Assembly (NCBI GenBank): GCA_910579545.1
Contig: CAJTVI010000002.1
Location: forward strand, 3,739-67,738
DNA: 64,000 nucleotides
DNA from: an uncultured Oscillospiraceae bacterium
Lineage (GTDB): Bacteria; Bacillota; Clostridia; Oscillospirales; Ruminococcaceae
Direction: 5' to 3'
Positions 41,501 to 49,300 of the stretch are shown here, piece after piece. Both the position numbers and the translations under genes were made by a program. Numbering within the stretch: position 1 is the first letter of the stretch; each line of letters opens with the position of its first letter. The notes beneath the pieces are model-generated. The model made no database searches. It had not been told where the DNA came from and was given only the letters and a program-made list of their open reading frames with translations.

Positions 41501-41579
41501 GGCCGCCAATGCAGGAAATGCACAGCACCATGGCAAGCAGCGCCGCAAGCATCCGGCGCATGGTTTTTCCTTTTTTCAA
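35517..41579 (-). CDS. Giant surface protein: thioester domain, SpaA-type repeats, IPQTG sorting signal
   Basis: A 2020-residue exported adhesin. TTG start at 41579, seven bases after AGGAGG; ATG at 41561 is an alternative. A signal peptide (MLAALLAMVLCISCIGGPVALA) leads to a proline/glutamate linker with two copies of EGEADKENPEATP. A thioester-type domain has YCCDHG near residue 440, and many SpaA/Cna-B domains follow (for example EIVLSKVDLDA, LEGAVYDLYAAEDI, GVYKIDKETGAYLAGAVFALYTADDIYD), expected to form internal isopeptide bonds. The end is a Pro-rich stalk, IPQTG (1974-1978), a hydrophobic helix and a charged tail. The class B sortase gene is coupled. It probably serves attachment to host surfaces or mating partners. 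Confidence 0.9.
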   Translation of the reverse strand: MKKGKTMRRMLAALLAMVLCISCIGGPVALAAEGVPNAEPSATPQTVDAEQSAEGELEETPAPEGEADKENPEATPVPEGEADKENPEATPAPEAAYSGAAQAFVDAVAVLDRDTILSTANTWGLAHKAWLEDQGDHNLQAALDAATAASDEAAAALYAAEDLYYAIPEAEQDAEEVQAAYLSLMSIVVAMHEKMDNPTAPAEPAKPDEPTDPGTEGGDEPPTEPDKDEIASILYGDLPDAPTDYYMGRYGLPVAVGETKIGIGEWDFSDTMSGGYLDAAALNSDSANITVPLLEGEDYAIIPILTQVEYPASGSSSTTILPDGVTLLSQDGSGEPASAEEAAGVLNCVYEESSAVASGFFVRASGDFTVQFVYEAPDGIVHKKNLTVHLDSTATAGPALYGAGSATYAERPTPSTTTGKITKAEKINGTWLIWFNGSPAYCCDHGLNGKPNGCPTYSYSHTSIVEGSQYTPGDHYRNQVEIWGGLGQMSLRGGNAAAFAAAPAYDEAQQWIMENYPDSIAAKVWQAGHDQAAGGASTYATAEDYYCYIFTPPIGGWQSVAVIGPTTDGSEEPDVTPKFYASWDAPAQTVSGSFDFSYKVNTDKQQLETGEKIDGAIIEIEPLVTSGTIDGGSWAITPASRQVVVTGGHTMDDAYHQNGGDGTAAWSLHYSVAKTSGTRSGSVGPCSSQEEADSEADSARRDAEAQLRAEAQRMVDSAIAAAKIQLSSLQFRYEETGVPYGFGMVTGSLGSSQIIAVPANTSQDYPMLNDEWSLQIKINKVDSETGSRIAADTAFAVFEWDTTLQRYIPFGGYNQYAVERQSNGTYAVINHSSYATSDPARSTIYYTQRNEGKFVIVETAAPTGYYGDWTDISKPGTAGSPKGKRAYAIEITKANDGSIIWLGNADYNADIGIADEGGVLLDTGNGLVTVTISGEPLPASKTYTTDKSGLAANEDGRTVQPVDGTFLNDRVLGEIVLSKVDLDAMRHLAAGSNGNSTLEGAVYDLYAAEDIHHPDGVTGVVDYAKITDENGIPLWHTTVLTNGGWQSDHLPVLKKDHLVASAAIEDGKLAFANLYLGRYYLVERATGLVLPLDANGQIVLDASYPLLNRQLQPNGNTRLLEVNGAGEYTDYVYRNRYSAVAEGRALDGTRTFDGYYLSFAAGYLCDEVNHYVTLHYGSESGLVVREEMQSEDEVLKSGFSVNKLVSTTGQPGPAVKLDGAGFTIYRISDLSRTDQFTRNPDGTYQIQSILDTYRANGYDQDTPKYDFSGEAQAIATMYEGSQATVDGYNRSLTASVDNANGSGMGWQPTGKPNEYRLSEVFTNSEGILRVDGLAFGQYIVVETTVPKDVFQAAPFMVTVDAHAPQSVFCTPQGSVATPSGSYMAYNILDEELEGYLQLIKVDAETGEAVKLAKTAFSIFYIKDDGSMEIVQMNDPASGNATAKTSVFYTDADGLLKTPEKLPLGRYRVIEAQGPDGFYNDTSYYVDFEITSERIYEVIGSSADSMDDYIVTERYVNRETLGQLTIRKEGEVLVGFENGQFVYENAPLAGAVYEIRAHGDIFTGDHQVGDSGSRTLWYADGDLVATVTTGADGQIDKTEFAPTRTAATYDFLSVIHDGNKGEVTVTLPLGSYDVRELQAPYGYTLTSDNYTVSFGWENQASDLVLAQTIVNYADGKGVETSYKVINVKDAGSEQTEAQKLLFENDREKAKVGVYKIDKETGAYLAGAVFALYTADDIYDAHGNLLLSAGSLIATSPETSEDGYTYFETDVPIRGENYGISEEKNASTNSGNYYAVEVSAPAGYYLDSEPMPVTFVYDGQAEMILDNTCANTPTEMWVSKRQLTGSEELPGAALRILDKNGEVVREWVSGTEPQRITGLHTDEVYTLVEQTAPNGFAVAESIRFKLVQREDKDGSLLNEVDTYICTGKDWFVFDHWELAADGIVVMRDAPAPEQPHGPHEPEQPQPTPSPAPALPIPQTGDLPWLPAVLILGLLVSAIGIAVYLWRGTAEEEKAAAEQMEDE

Positions 41580-41603
41580 ATTATGTCCTCCTGTTTTTTG
41601 TCA

Positions 41604-41636
41604 TAAAAAAAGCGTCTGTCCCATCGGGCAGACGCT
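41604..41636 (-). terminator. Terminator-like hairpin in the leader of the surface-protein gene
   Basis: On the minus strand AGCGTCTGCCC-GAT-GGGaCAGACGCT followed by seven T, only about 25 bases before the surface-protein start. No minus-strand gene lies upstream for it to terminate, except a 15-codon frame at 41639-41686. Attenuation is therefore likely. Confidence 0.65.
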
Positions 41637-41638
41637 GG

Positions 41639-41686
41639 TTAGCTTGATTGCCGCCTTTTGCCGGGCGGCGCGCGGGAACAGTACAT
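41639..41686 (-). CDS. Possible leader peptide of an attenuator
   Basis: A 15-residue frame, MYCSRAPPGKRRQSS, with GAGGAA in AGGAGGAACTGATCGG eight to fourteen bases upstream of its ATG. Its TAA stop lies two bases before the terminator-like hairpin at 41604-41636. The close order ribosome site, short Arg/Pro-rich frame, terminator, second ribosome site and surface-protein gene is that of a transcription attenuator. No regulating signal can be named, and the frame could be chance. Confidence 0.4.
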   Translation of the reverse strand: MYCSRAPPGKRRQSS

Positions 41687-41745
41687 CCGATCAGTTCCTC
41701 CTATAAAAAATCGGGATGGGCACAACACAGCTTATGATCTGCGAT

Positions 41746-41774
41746 TTGAGGACGCAAGCCCGATATGTTATACT
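41746..41774 (+). promoter_or_regulatory. Promoter of the DUF3795 gene
   Basis: TTGAGG (41746-41751), 17-base spacer, TATACT (41769-41774), about 35 bases before the start codon at 41809. Confidence 0.7.
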
Positions 41775-41808
41775 TGATCCAACAGTTATAGAGTACGAGG
41801 GGTGCGAT

Positions 41809-42342
41809 ATGAAAGGCTTTCAACGAAATAACCCACTGTTTTCCCTCTGTGGGTTAAACTGCGGGCTGTGCTCCATGCATCTTGGCGGGCACTGCGGCGG
41901 ATGCGGATTTGGAAACCAGTCCTGTCCTTTGGCAAGGTGCTCCCTGGAGCATGGAGCGGTAGAATATTGTTTTCAATGCACCGAGTACCCCTGCAAAAAA
42001 TATGAGCATATAGAGGAGCACGATTCCTTTATCACACATCAAAAGCGAAAATCCGACCTGCAAAAAGCACAGCAAGGCGGGATAGCAGCCTATAACGCGG
42101 AGCAGGAAAGCAAGGCAAAATTGCTGACATACCTGTTAGAGCAATATAACGATGGCCGCAGGAAGACGTTGTTTTGTTTGGCGGTAAACCTTTTGGATAC
42201 TGCCGAATTAAAAGAGATCATCCAGCAGGCCGATGCGGAAACCTTGGGGCTGCCGGTCAAGGCAAAGGCCGCCTGCATCTCCGCTCTTTTTCAGCAATGC
42301 GCCGAAAAAAACGGGATTGTGCTGAAATTAAGACGAAAATAG
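41809..42342 (+). CDS. DUF3795-type cysteine-rich protein
   Basis: A 177-residue protein with a Cys cluster in its first 70 residues (LCGLNCGLCSMHLGGHCGGCGFGNQSCPLARCSLEHGAVEYCFQCTEYPCKKY), as in DUF3795, where it is thought to bind metal. The C-terminal half is helical with no known motif. It is the only plus-strand gene in the right half of the ICE, with its own promoter and a terminator (42373-42404), so it is an independent cargo gene. The start at 41809 has GAGGGG about six bases upstream. The function is unknown. Confidence 0.75.
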   Translation: MKGFQRNNPLFSLCGLNCGLCSMHLGGHCGGCGFGNQSCPLARCSLEHGAVEYCFQCTEYPCKKYEHIEEHDSFITHQKRKSDLQKAQQGGIAAYNAEQESKAKLLTYLLEQYNDGRRKTLFCLAVNLLDTAELKEIIQQADAETLGLPVKAKAACISALFQQCAEKNGIVLKLRRK

Positions 42343-42372
42343 GCAGCATATCCGATTTCCGCCTCAAAATGT

Positions 42373-42406
42373 AACCGGGGCTATCCATGCGGACGGCCCC
42401 GGTTTT
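42373..42406 (+). terminator. Terminator of the DUF3795 gene
   Basis: AACCGGGGC (42373-42381) and GCCCCGGTT (42396-42404), then TTTT. It ends the monocistronic transcript before the convergent CAP gene. Confidence 0.75.
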
Positions 42407-42431
42407 ATCATGCCACTTTATTTTTCAGCCA

Positions 42432-43226
42432 TTATTCAAACGTCACCGCCCAATAGGTGTAGTTGTTTCCATCCACCTCGCAAAACCAGCAGCCTACCCC
42501 CATCCTTGCGATGTCCGCCCGCATGATGTTGGCGTAGTGGGCCTCGCTGGCCTGCCATGCCGCACATACCGCGCTGGCAGAAAAGAGCGGCCCCGCTGCG
42601 CAAATTTCGCTTTTGGTCACCATGCCCGAATGGTCGAACGGCCCGCCTGCAACGAAGGATTCGCACCGGCTGCTCGCAATCGCGGACAGCCCGTCATCCA
42701 TCGTAAGGGCGGGCAGGCCGCCTGCCGCCCGCATGGCGTTGATCTGCTCCTGCACCGCCCAATAGGCTGAGTCGGTCGCATCGATCTTCCACCAGCGGTA
42801 GGTGCCGGCTGCAAGGCTGAATGGGATTGCGCCATCTGCCGGGGCGGGCGCGGGGTCGGCCGCAGGAAGCGGCACAGGCTCCGGCGTGGGTTCTGGCTGC
42901 GGTGCCGGGGTGGATGCCGGGGTCGGTTCGGGGGTCTGCTCCGGCGCGGGGCTGGCCGCCTGCTCTGGCTGGGTGCTTTCGCCAGGCTGGGCCATATCCG
43001 GCTCTGCCGGGGCTTCGTTGTCCGGTTCGGTTTCTTTTTTAGCCGGTGCAGAGGGTTTTGCGTGCGCTGTACTTTTGGTTGTGGTGAGTTGCTGCGCGGC
43101 GGCCAGCGCGCTGCTTTCAGTTAGCGCCTTTTCGACGTCGGCCAGGTCGGCAAAATGGATCTGGCCTTGCGCGCAAGCGGTCAGCAGGGCAGCGATGAGT
43201 GCAAGGGAAATGATTGTTTTTTTCAT
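42432..43226 (-). CDS. CAP-domain lipoprotein
   Basis: A 264-residue exported lipoprotein: signal peptide MKKTIISLALIAALL, lipobox LTAC, a Ser/Lys/Pro linker, then a proline-rich spacer (PAPEQTPEPTPASTPAPQPEPTPEP). The C-terminal domain (VQEQINAMRAAGGLPALTMDDGLSAIASSRCESFVAGGPFDHSGM, AWQASEAHYANIMRADIARMGVGCWF) is a CAP/SCP fold with its conserved His and Glu. Bacterial CAP proteins are thought to act at the envelope, with unclear chemistry. It is between the surface-protein locus and the giant methylase-helicase. AGGAGG lies ahead of the ATG. Confidence 0.85.
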   Translation of the reverse strand: MKKTIISLALIAALLTACAQGQIHFADLADVEKALTESSALAAAQQLTTTKSTAHAKPSAPAKKETEPDNEAPAEPDMAQPGESTQPEQAASPAPEQTPEPTPASTPAPQPEPTPEPVPLPAADPAPAPADGAIPFSLAAGTYRWWKIDATDSAYWAVQEQINAMRAAGGLPALTMDDGLSAIASSRCESFVAGGPFDHSGMVTKSEICAAGPLFSASAVCAAWQASEAHYANIMRADIARMGVGCWFCEVDGNNYTYWAVTFE

Positions 43227-43326
43227 AGGGGCAGCCTCCTTTTTCTTTTCTGCCCTCATTGTAACAATCCGAGTAAAAAACCACCACGCTGTCGATTCGC
43301 CCCGCGACACTGTGGGCAAGCGCCGT

Positions 43327-46300
43327 CTACCGCTCCAAATCCTCTGCCGCCCTGTGGGGCGGGGGCGGCGCATCTTCCTCGTCCCGCTCCCCGTCCAATA
43401 TCTCGTTCTCGCGCTTGTCCATGTTCAGCAGGATGTTCAACTCGTCCAGACGGGCCGATTTCGTTTTCAGCTCGTCCTCCTGGGGGAAGGGCTTTTCCAC
43501 CTCCTCTTTTGCGTTGGTGAGCTGCACCTTTGTGTTTTCCAACTCCTGCCTGCACGCCGTCAGCCGCTCTCCCATGCCGCCCAGCAGATTGTCCAGGCGC
43601 AAAATGTTACCGAAAATATCCGTGCCGAGGTCGGTGGAATGGCTGAGCACGCCCTTCAGCGTGATCCGATACACCTTGCCGAAGCTATCGAAGGACAGCT
43701 CCATGTCAAAGCCCCGATACCGGCCCAAAGGCACCGGTTCGGGGCTTGTCATGGCTTTGCATGCGGCAAGGATGGCGCTGCCTGCCGCTTTCTTGTCAGT
43801 GTAGGCGGTGCCCTCCACCTCCATCGGGGAGAAGCCGTCCGCATCCGGGTGCGTGTGTTCAGCAAGCCGTGCCATGTCTGCGGTATACCCGGCAATGCGC
43901 TGCTCATACGATGCTATTTTCTGCGGCAGCTCCTTGAAGATTTTGTCCTCCAGGGCGTACTTCTGGCTCAAATGGTTGGCTTTCAGCAGCTTCAATCTTT
44001 GCACCTCAATGTCCAGATCCATCTTTTCCTTGATATGTGGATTGCCGGTACACAGCGCCTTGATCTCCGCATACGAGAGGGCCGTTTCATCCACATCCTC
44101 GGCAGAGCGCGCCGAGGATTTCGAGGTCATGATCTGGCCGATAAACTTCTGCTTTGCCTCGACCATCTGGAACATATACGCGTCGAACGTCCCCTCTGTG
44201 ACATAAGTATAGATGTCCACCTCTGGATTGGAATTGCCCTGCCGGATGATGCGCCCCTCCCGCTGTTGGAGGTCCGCTGGCCGCCAGCCAATGTCGAGGT
44301 GATGGAGCGCGATGAGCCTTTGCTGGCAGTTTGTGCCGGCCCCCATCTTTTGCGTGGAGCCCAGCAAAACGCGTATATCCCCTGAGCGTACCTTGCCGAA
44401 CATCTCTTTTTTCTGCGCCTCCGATCCTGCAGAATGGATGAATGCGATCTCATCGGCCGGGATGCCCTTAGCAATCAGCTTGTTTCGCAGATCGTCATAC
44501 ACATTGAACTCGCCATTGCTCTTGGGGGTCGAAAGGTCGCAGAAAACCATCTGTGCGGATTTCCGGTCTTTCGTTTCCTCCCAGATCCGAAACACATTCT
44601 CCGCGCAGGCGTTGACCTTGCTGGTATCGCTGTCCGGCAGCAGGGGATTGAGCAGCCGCTGGTCAAGCGCCAGCTTGCGCCCGTCGTTGGTAATGTTCAG
44701 CATGTTATCCTCACTGGGGTCTACCATTCGGCTGCGCACACGTTCGGCCCGTTCACCCAACGCCGCCACCATCTCCTTTTGCTGTTCCGAGGGTTTCAGC
44801 ACGACATTGTGGTAATGGGCCTCTGGCACCGGCAGCTTGAGCATATCCGCCGTTTGGATGTCCGCGACCTCTTTGAACATGGCCATAAGTTCCGGCAAAT
44901 TGTAAAAGCGGGCAAATCGGGTTTTTGCCCGATAGCCGGTACCCTCTGGTGCAAGCTCTATGGCAGTGACAGTTTCTCCGAATGTAGATGCCCATGAATC
45001 AAAATGCAGCAGACCACGTTCTTTCAGCGTGTCGTATTGCAGATACTTCTGCATCGTGTACATCTCGACCATCGTGTTGGAGAGGGGTGTACCGGTGGCA
45101 AAAATGATTCCGCGTCCGCCTGTCAATTCATCCAGATAACGGCACTTCATATAAAGGTCGCTTGATTTCTGCGCTTCGGTTTGAGAGATGCCCCCCACAT
45201 TGCGCATTTTGGAAAATGCAGCAAGGTTTTTGTAATAATGTGCTTCGTCAATATAAATGCGGTCAACGCCCAATTCCTCAAACGTGACCACATCGTCCTT
45301 GCGGCTCTGGTCGTTGAGTTTTTGCAGCTTTGCCTCAATGCCTTTCTTGCTCTTTTCCATCTGCTTGATCGAAAAACGTTCCCCACGATTGTGCTTCAGT
45401 TCGGCAATGCCGTTTACCAGTTCTTCCTTCTGCTGCTCCAAAATGGCGACCTGCCGCTCGATGCTCATCGGGATTTTCTCAAACTGGCTGTGACCGATGA
45501 TCACAGCGTCGTAATCGCCGGTGGCGATGCGCCCGCAGAAGCGCTTGCGGTTCTTTGTCTCAAAATCCTTTTTGGTCGCCACAAGGATATTCGCGGCCGG
45601 ATACAACTGCAAATACTCCGCCGCCCACTGCTCGGTCAAATGGTTCGGCACCACAAAAAGCGATTTCTGGCAAAGCCCCAGCCGCTTCGATTCCTGCGCC
45701 GCCGCCGCCATTTCGTAGGTTTTGCCCGCGCCCACCCAATGCCCCAGCAGGGCATTGCCGCCATAGAGAATGTGCGCAATGGCATTGATCTGGTGCTTTC
45801 TCAGGGTGATCTCCGGGTTCATGCCGACAAAACTGATGTGACTGCCGTCATACTCGCGGGGACGGACACAGTTGAACCTGTCATTGTATAGCCTGCACAG
45901 CCGCTCCCGGCGCTCGGGGTCTTTCCAAATCCAGTCAAGGAATGCCTGCTTGATGAGTGCCTGCTTGCCCTGCGCGATGGCGGTTTCCTTTTTGTTGAGG
46001 ACGGGGTTGTGATGTTCATCATAATCGAAGATGCGCACATCCCGCAGGTTCAACGTTTCCTCCACGATCTTGTAGCCGTTGATCCGGCTGGTGCCATAGG
46101 TGTTGTACGCCCGGATGTTGCCCTTGTCGGCCGATTTCCCCTCCACGTTCCATGCACCGGTGTGCTTTGAGTAATGCACGCGGATCTTCCAGCGCGTATA
46201 CTTGGGCGTCCCGAACAGCTCATAGATAAACTGCTCCACATCCTCTGGAGGTATCCAGGTCGCGCCGAGCCGCACCGAGATTTCGCCCACGGTCAAATCG

Positions 46301-49300
46301 GGCGGCTGCACCTGCTCCAGCGCCTGCACATTGCTTTGAAAGAAAGCGTCCTCCTTTGCCGTCTGTTTCGCCTCCGTCAGTTTGCGCCGCACGTTGCCGG
46401 AAAGATATTCGTCCGCCGTATGCCAGCCCTGCGCCCAATGCTCCCCGCCGCCCTCAAGGTCAAAGGGGCCGGAGGCCGGGTCTTTGAAAATCACGCCGTT
46501 CAAATCCTGCACGATCCGCGGGATGGCCTCGCTGCCTCCCATCAGCGAGGCCATATATCCCAAGTCTACGCTCGCTTTTTCCGCGAGTGAAACCGCCAGC
46601 GCCTCGGACGCCGTATCCACATGAGTGATCTCGACGCGCTGGCGGATGGTGCGTTTGGAAAACATATCCGCTTTGCGGACAAAGTTTCCCTCGCCGTCCA
46701 GCACCTCCAGCGAGGACAAGAGGTAGTATGCGTTGTCATCCACAAAGGCGGATTTGTTCGCACGGGAAGTGATACGCCCATACTGCCTGACAAAGGAATC
46801 GTACAGGGCGTTGAGTTCCCGCTGCTTTGCGCGGATGGCTTCGCCTGACCAGTCGTCCGTCTGATACTCGATCAGGGTGCGCACACAGTTCCGGATGCTG
46901 ATCAGGCCCTTGACCCGGTTGGCTGCGGTAACCGACAGTTCGACCGGATTCATACGGCTGTTTTCGCGGTAGTAGAGTTTTCCATCCACAATCGCGTAAC
47001 TGAAATTTCGCACGGATGGGTCGGCGGGGATGCTCCGATCCTCGTCCTCCACCTCGGGTTCGTCCAGCGTGTATTCCCGGATTTGCCCATGGATGTCCTC
47101 AATGGCAGCGTCCAACAGAACCTTGAGGTCCTTCCCCTCGAAAGGCTTGCATGTGGTTTCATTGCGGTTGCCATACAGAGAGGGTTCCTGCACCATCTCG
47201 CCCAAAACCATCTCAGGGTGATCGAGGAAATATTGGTTGATGGGGATGCCGGCTTCGGTTTTGCCAAGATGCACCCATTCCGGATCGATGGCCGTCAGCC
47301 GGTCTCGCTTCTGCAGAAAGAGGATGTCGGTTGTAACCTGGGTGCCGGCATTAGCCATAAAGGCGTTGTTTGGCAGACGGACGGCCCCCAGCAGGTCGGC
47401 CCGTTGGGCAATATACCGGCGAACGTTGGAATTTGCCTTGTCCATCGTGCCTTTGCTTGTGACAAACGCGATAATGCCGCCCGGCCGCACCTTATCCAGC
47501 GTGCGCGCAAAGAAGTAATCGTGGATGAGAAAATGGTTTTTGTCGTACCGCTTGTCGGGCAAGACATAGTTGCCGAACGGAACGTTGCCGATGGCGAGAT
47601 CGAAAAAGCTGTCCGGCAGCTCGGTTTTCTCAAAGCCCTGCACGGCAATCGAGGCGTTCTGGTAGAGTTGGCGGGCAATGCGCCCGGTGATGGGGTCAAG
47701 TTCCACGCCGTACAGCTTGGATGCAGCCATGCTTTGGGGCACAAGGCCGAAGAAATTGCCGATGCCGCAGGACGGCTCCAGGATATTGCCGGTGCGAAAG
47801 CCGAGGTTTTCCACGGCCTTGTAGATGGCCTTGATAACGACCGGTGAGGTGTAGTGCGCGTTGAGGGTGGAGGCCCGCGCCGCGTTGTATTCCTCCTCCG
47901 TTAGGGTAGCGCGAAGCTGCGCGTACTCGTTCGACCACGCGGCGTTCTTTTCATCAAACGCCTGCGGCAGGCCACCCCAGCCGACATAGCGCGCAAGGAT
48001 TTCCTGCTCCTGTGGTGTGGCAAGGCGGTTCTCGGCCTCGATCTGCTGCAAGGTCTGGATGGCGGTAAGGTTGTTTTTGAACTTTGTCTTTTCGCCGCCC
48101 TCGCCCAAATGCTCGTCTGTGATGCGGTAGTCCTGCCGCTCTGCGCTGGGGATCTCCGGGTGCAGCAGAATGGGTGGCAGGTTCCCACGCGGCCGCGGCA
48201 TGGGCGGCGCGGGCGGTTCCTTATTCACTGACTTTTCCGGCTCCCGGTCTGCCCTCTGCGTCAGGTCAATGACAACGCTGCGCAGTTTGATGGGTTCCGG
48301 CTCCTTTTCAGTTTCTGCAAGTGCGCGCTGGACAGTTTCGATGTGCTCCGAGCGGAATATGGGAAAGCCGGTGCTGTTCTGAAAGGTAGTATCCCGCAAA
48401 GAAACAGTGTCGGCGGCCTCATCCACGCTGTCCACAATAAAGCGCCGACCATCCAGAGAAAATTCTGTACCGGGCTGAATGGCGGGGCCAGAGGGCTGTG
48501 GCGGATTGACCGGCTGCGATTTTCCCTCCTCAAACCCGAACACAGCCTGACCGGTCTGCTCATACAGCCTGCCTGCAAGTTCGGCCTGCCGGAGCATTTC
48601 GTCCACGCGGCTGCTTTCGGGCGGTGAGGGCGTTTTCTGTTCCTGCTGTACTGCCTTGGAAATCTGCTTATCTGACAGGGAAATGAGGTCATCAAAGTTC
48701 AGGAGGGACAACTCATACCGGATCAGTTCTTGAAGGGAACCGTACTGTCGCCGGTCTATCAGCACATCATTTACATAGCGGTCAAGGCGGTAGTCGATCA
48801 GGTTAACATAGGCTTGGAATGGAAGCTCATCATCCGTGACAGTCGTGCAGCCCACGCCGATCTCTTTCAGATTCTCAAAATGAGCAGGACCCTGATACTC
48901 GCTTTCGCAAAACTCGTTGATAAGCCGTTTTGCCTTTTCCATAGCGGGCGCGGGGGAAAAAGAGGTTTTACGCCGGCCTTCTTCCACCGCTGCTGCTGCC
49001 ACATCAAAGCCCCTGCTATTGAGCCGGTCTGTATAGCCCTGCAGCGCCTGGGCGGGGAAACCGCACATCGCCACGCGGCCTATGCCGGGGATGGTGCGGA
49101 CAGCCGTTTCCAGTTCCAGCAGGGGGCTCACCTGCCGTGAGTCCTCGCCGTACAGTTCAAAGAAATCGCCCACCTGATAAAGCACCAGGCTGTCGGGGTT
49201 ATGCTCCTTGATAGGCTTGTAATCGTCCCACGATCCGTCACGGACAGGCTCCCGCTCCAGCGGCGGGGCAGAGAACACAGGGGCATCCTGGGTAGCGGAA

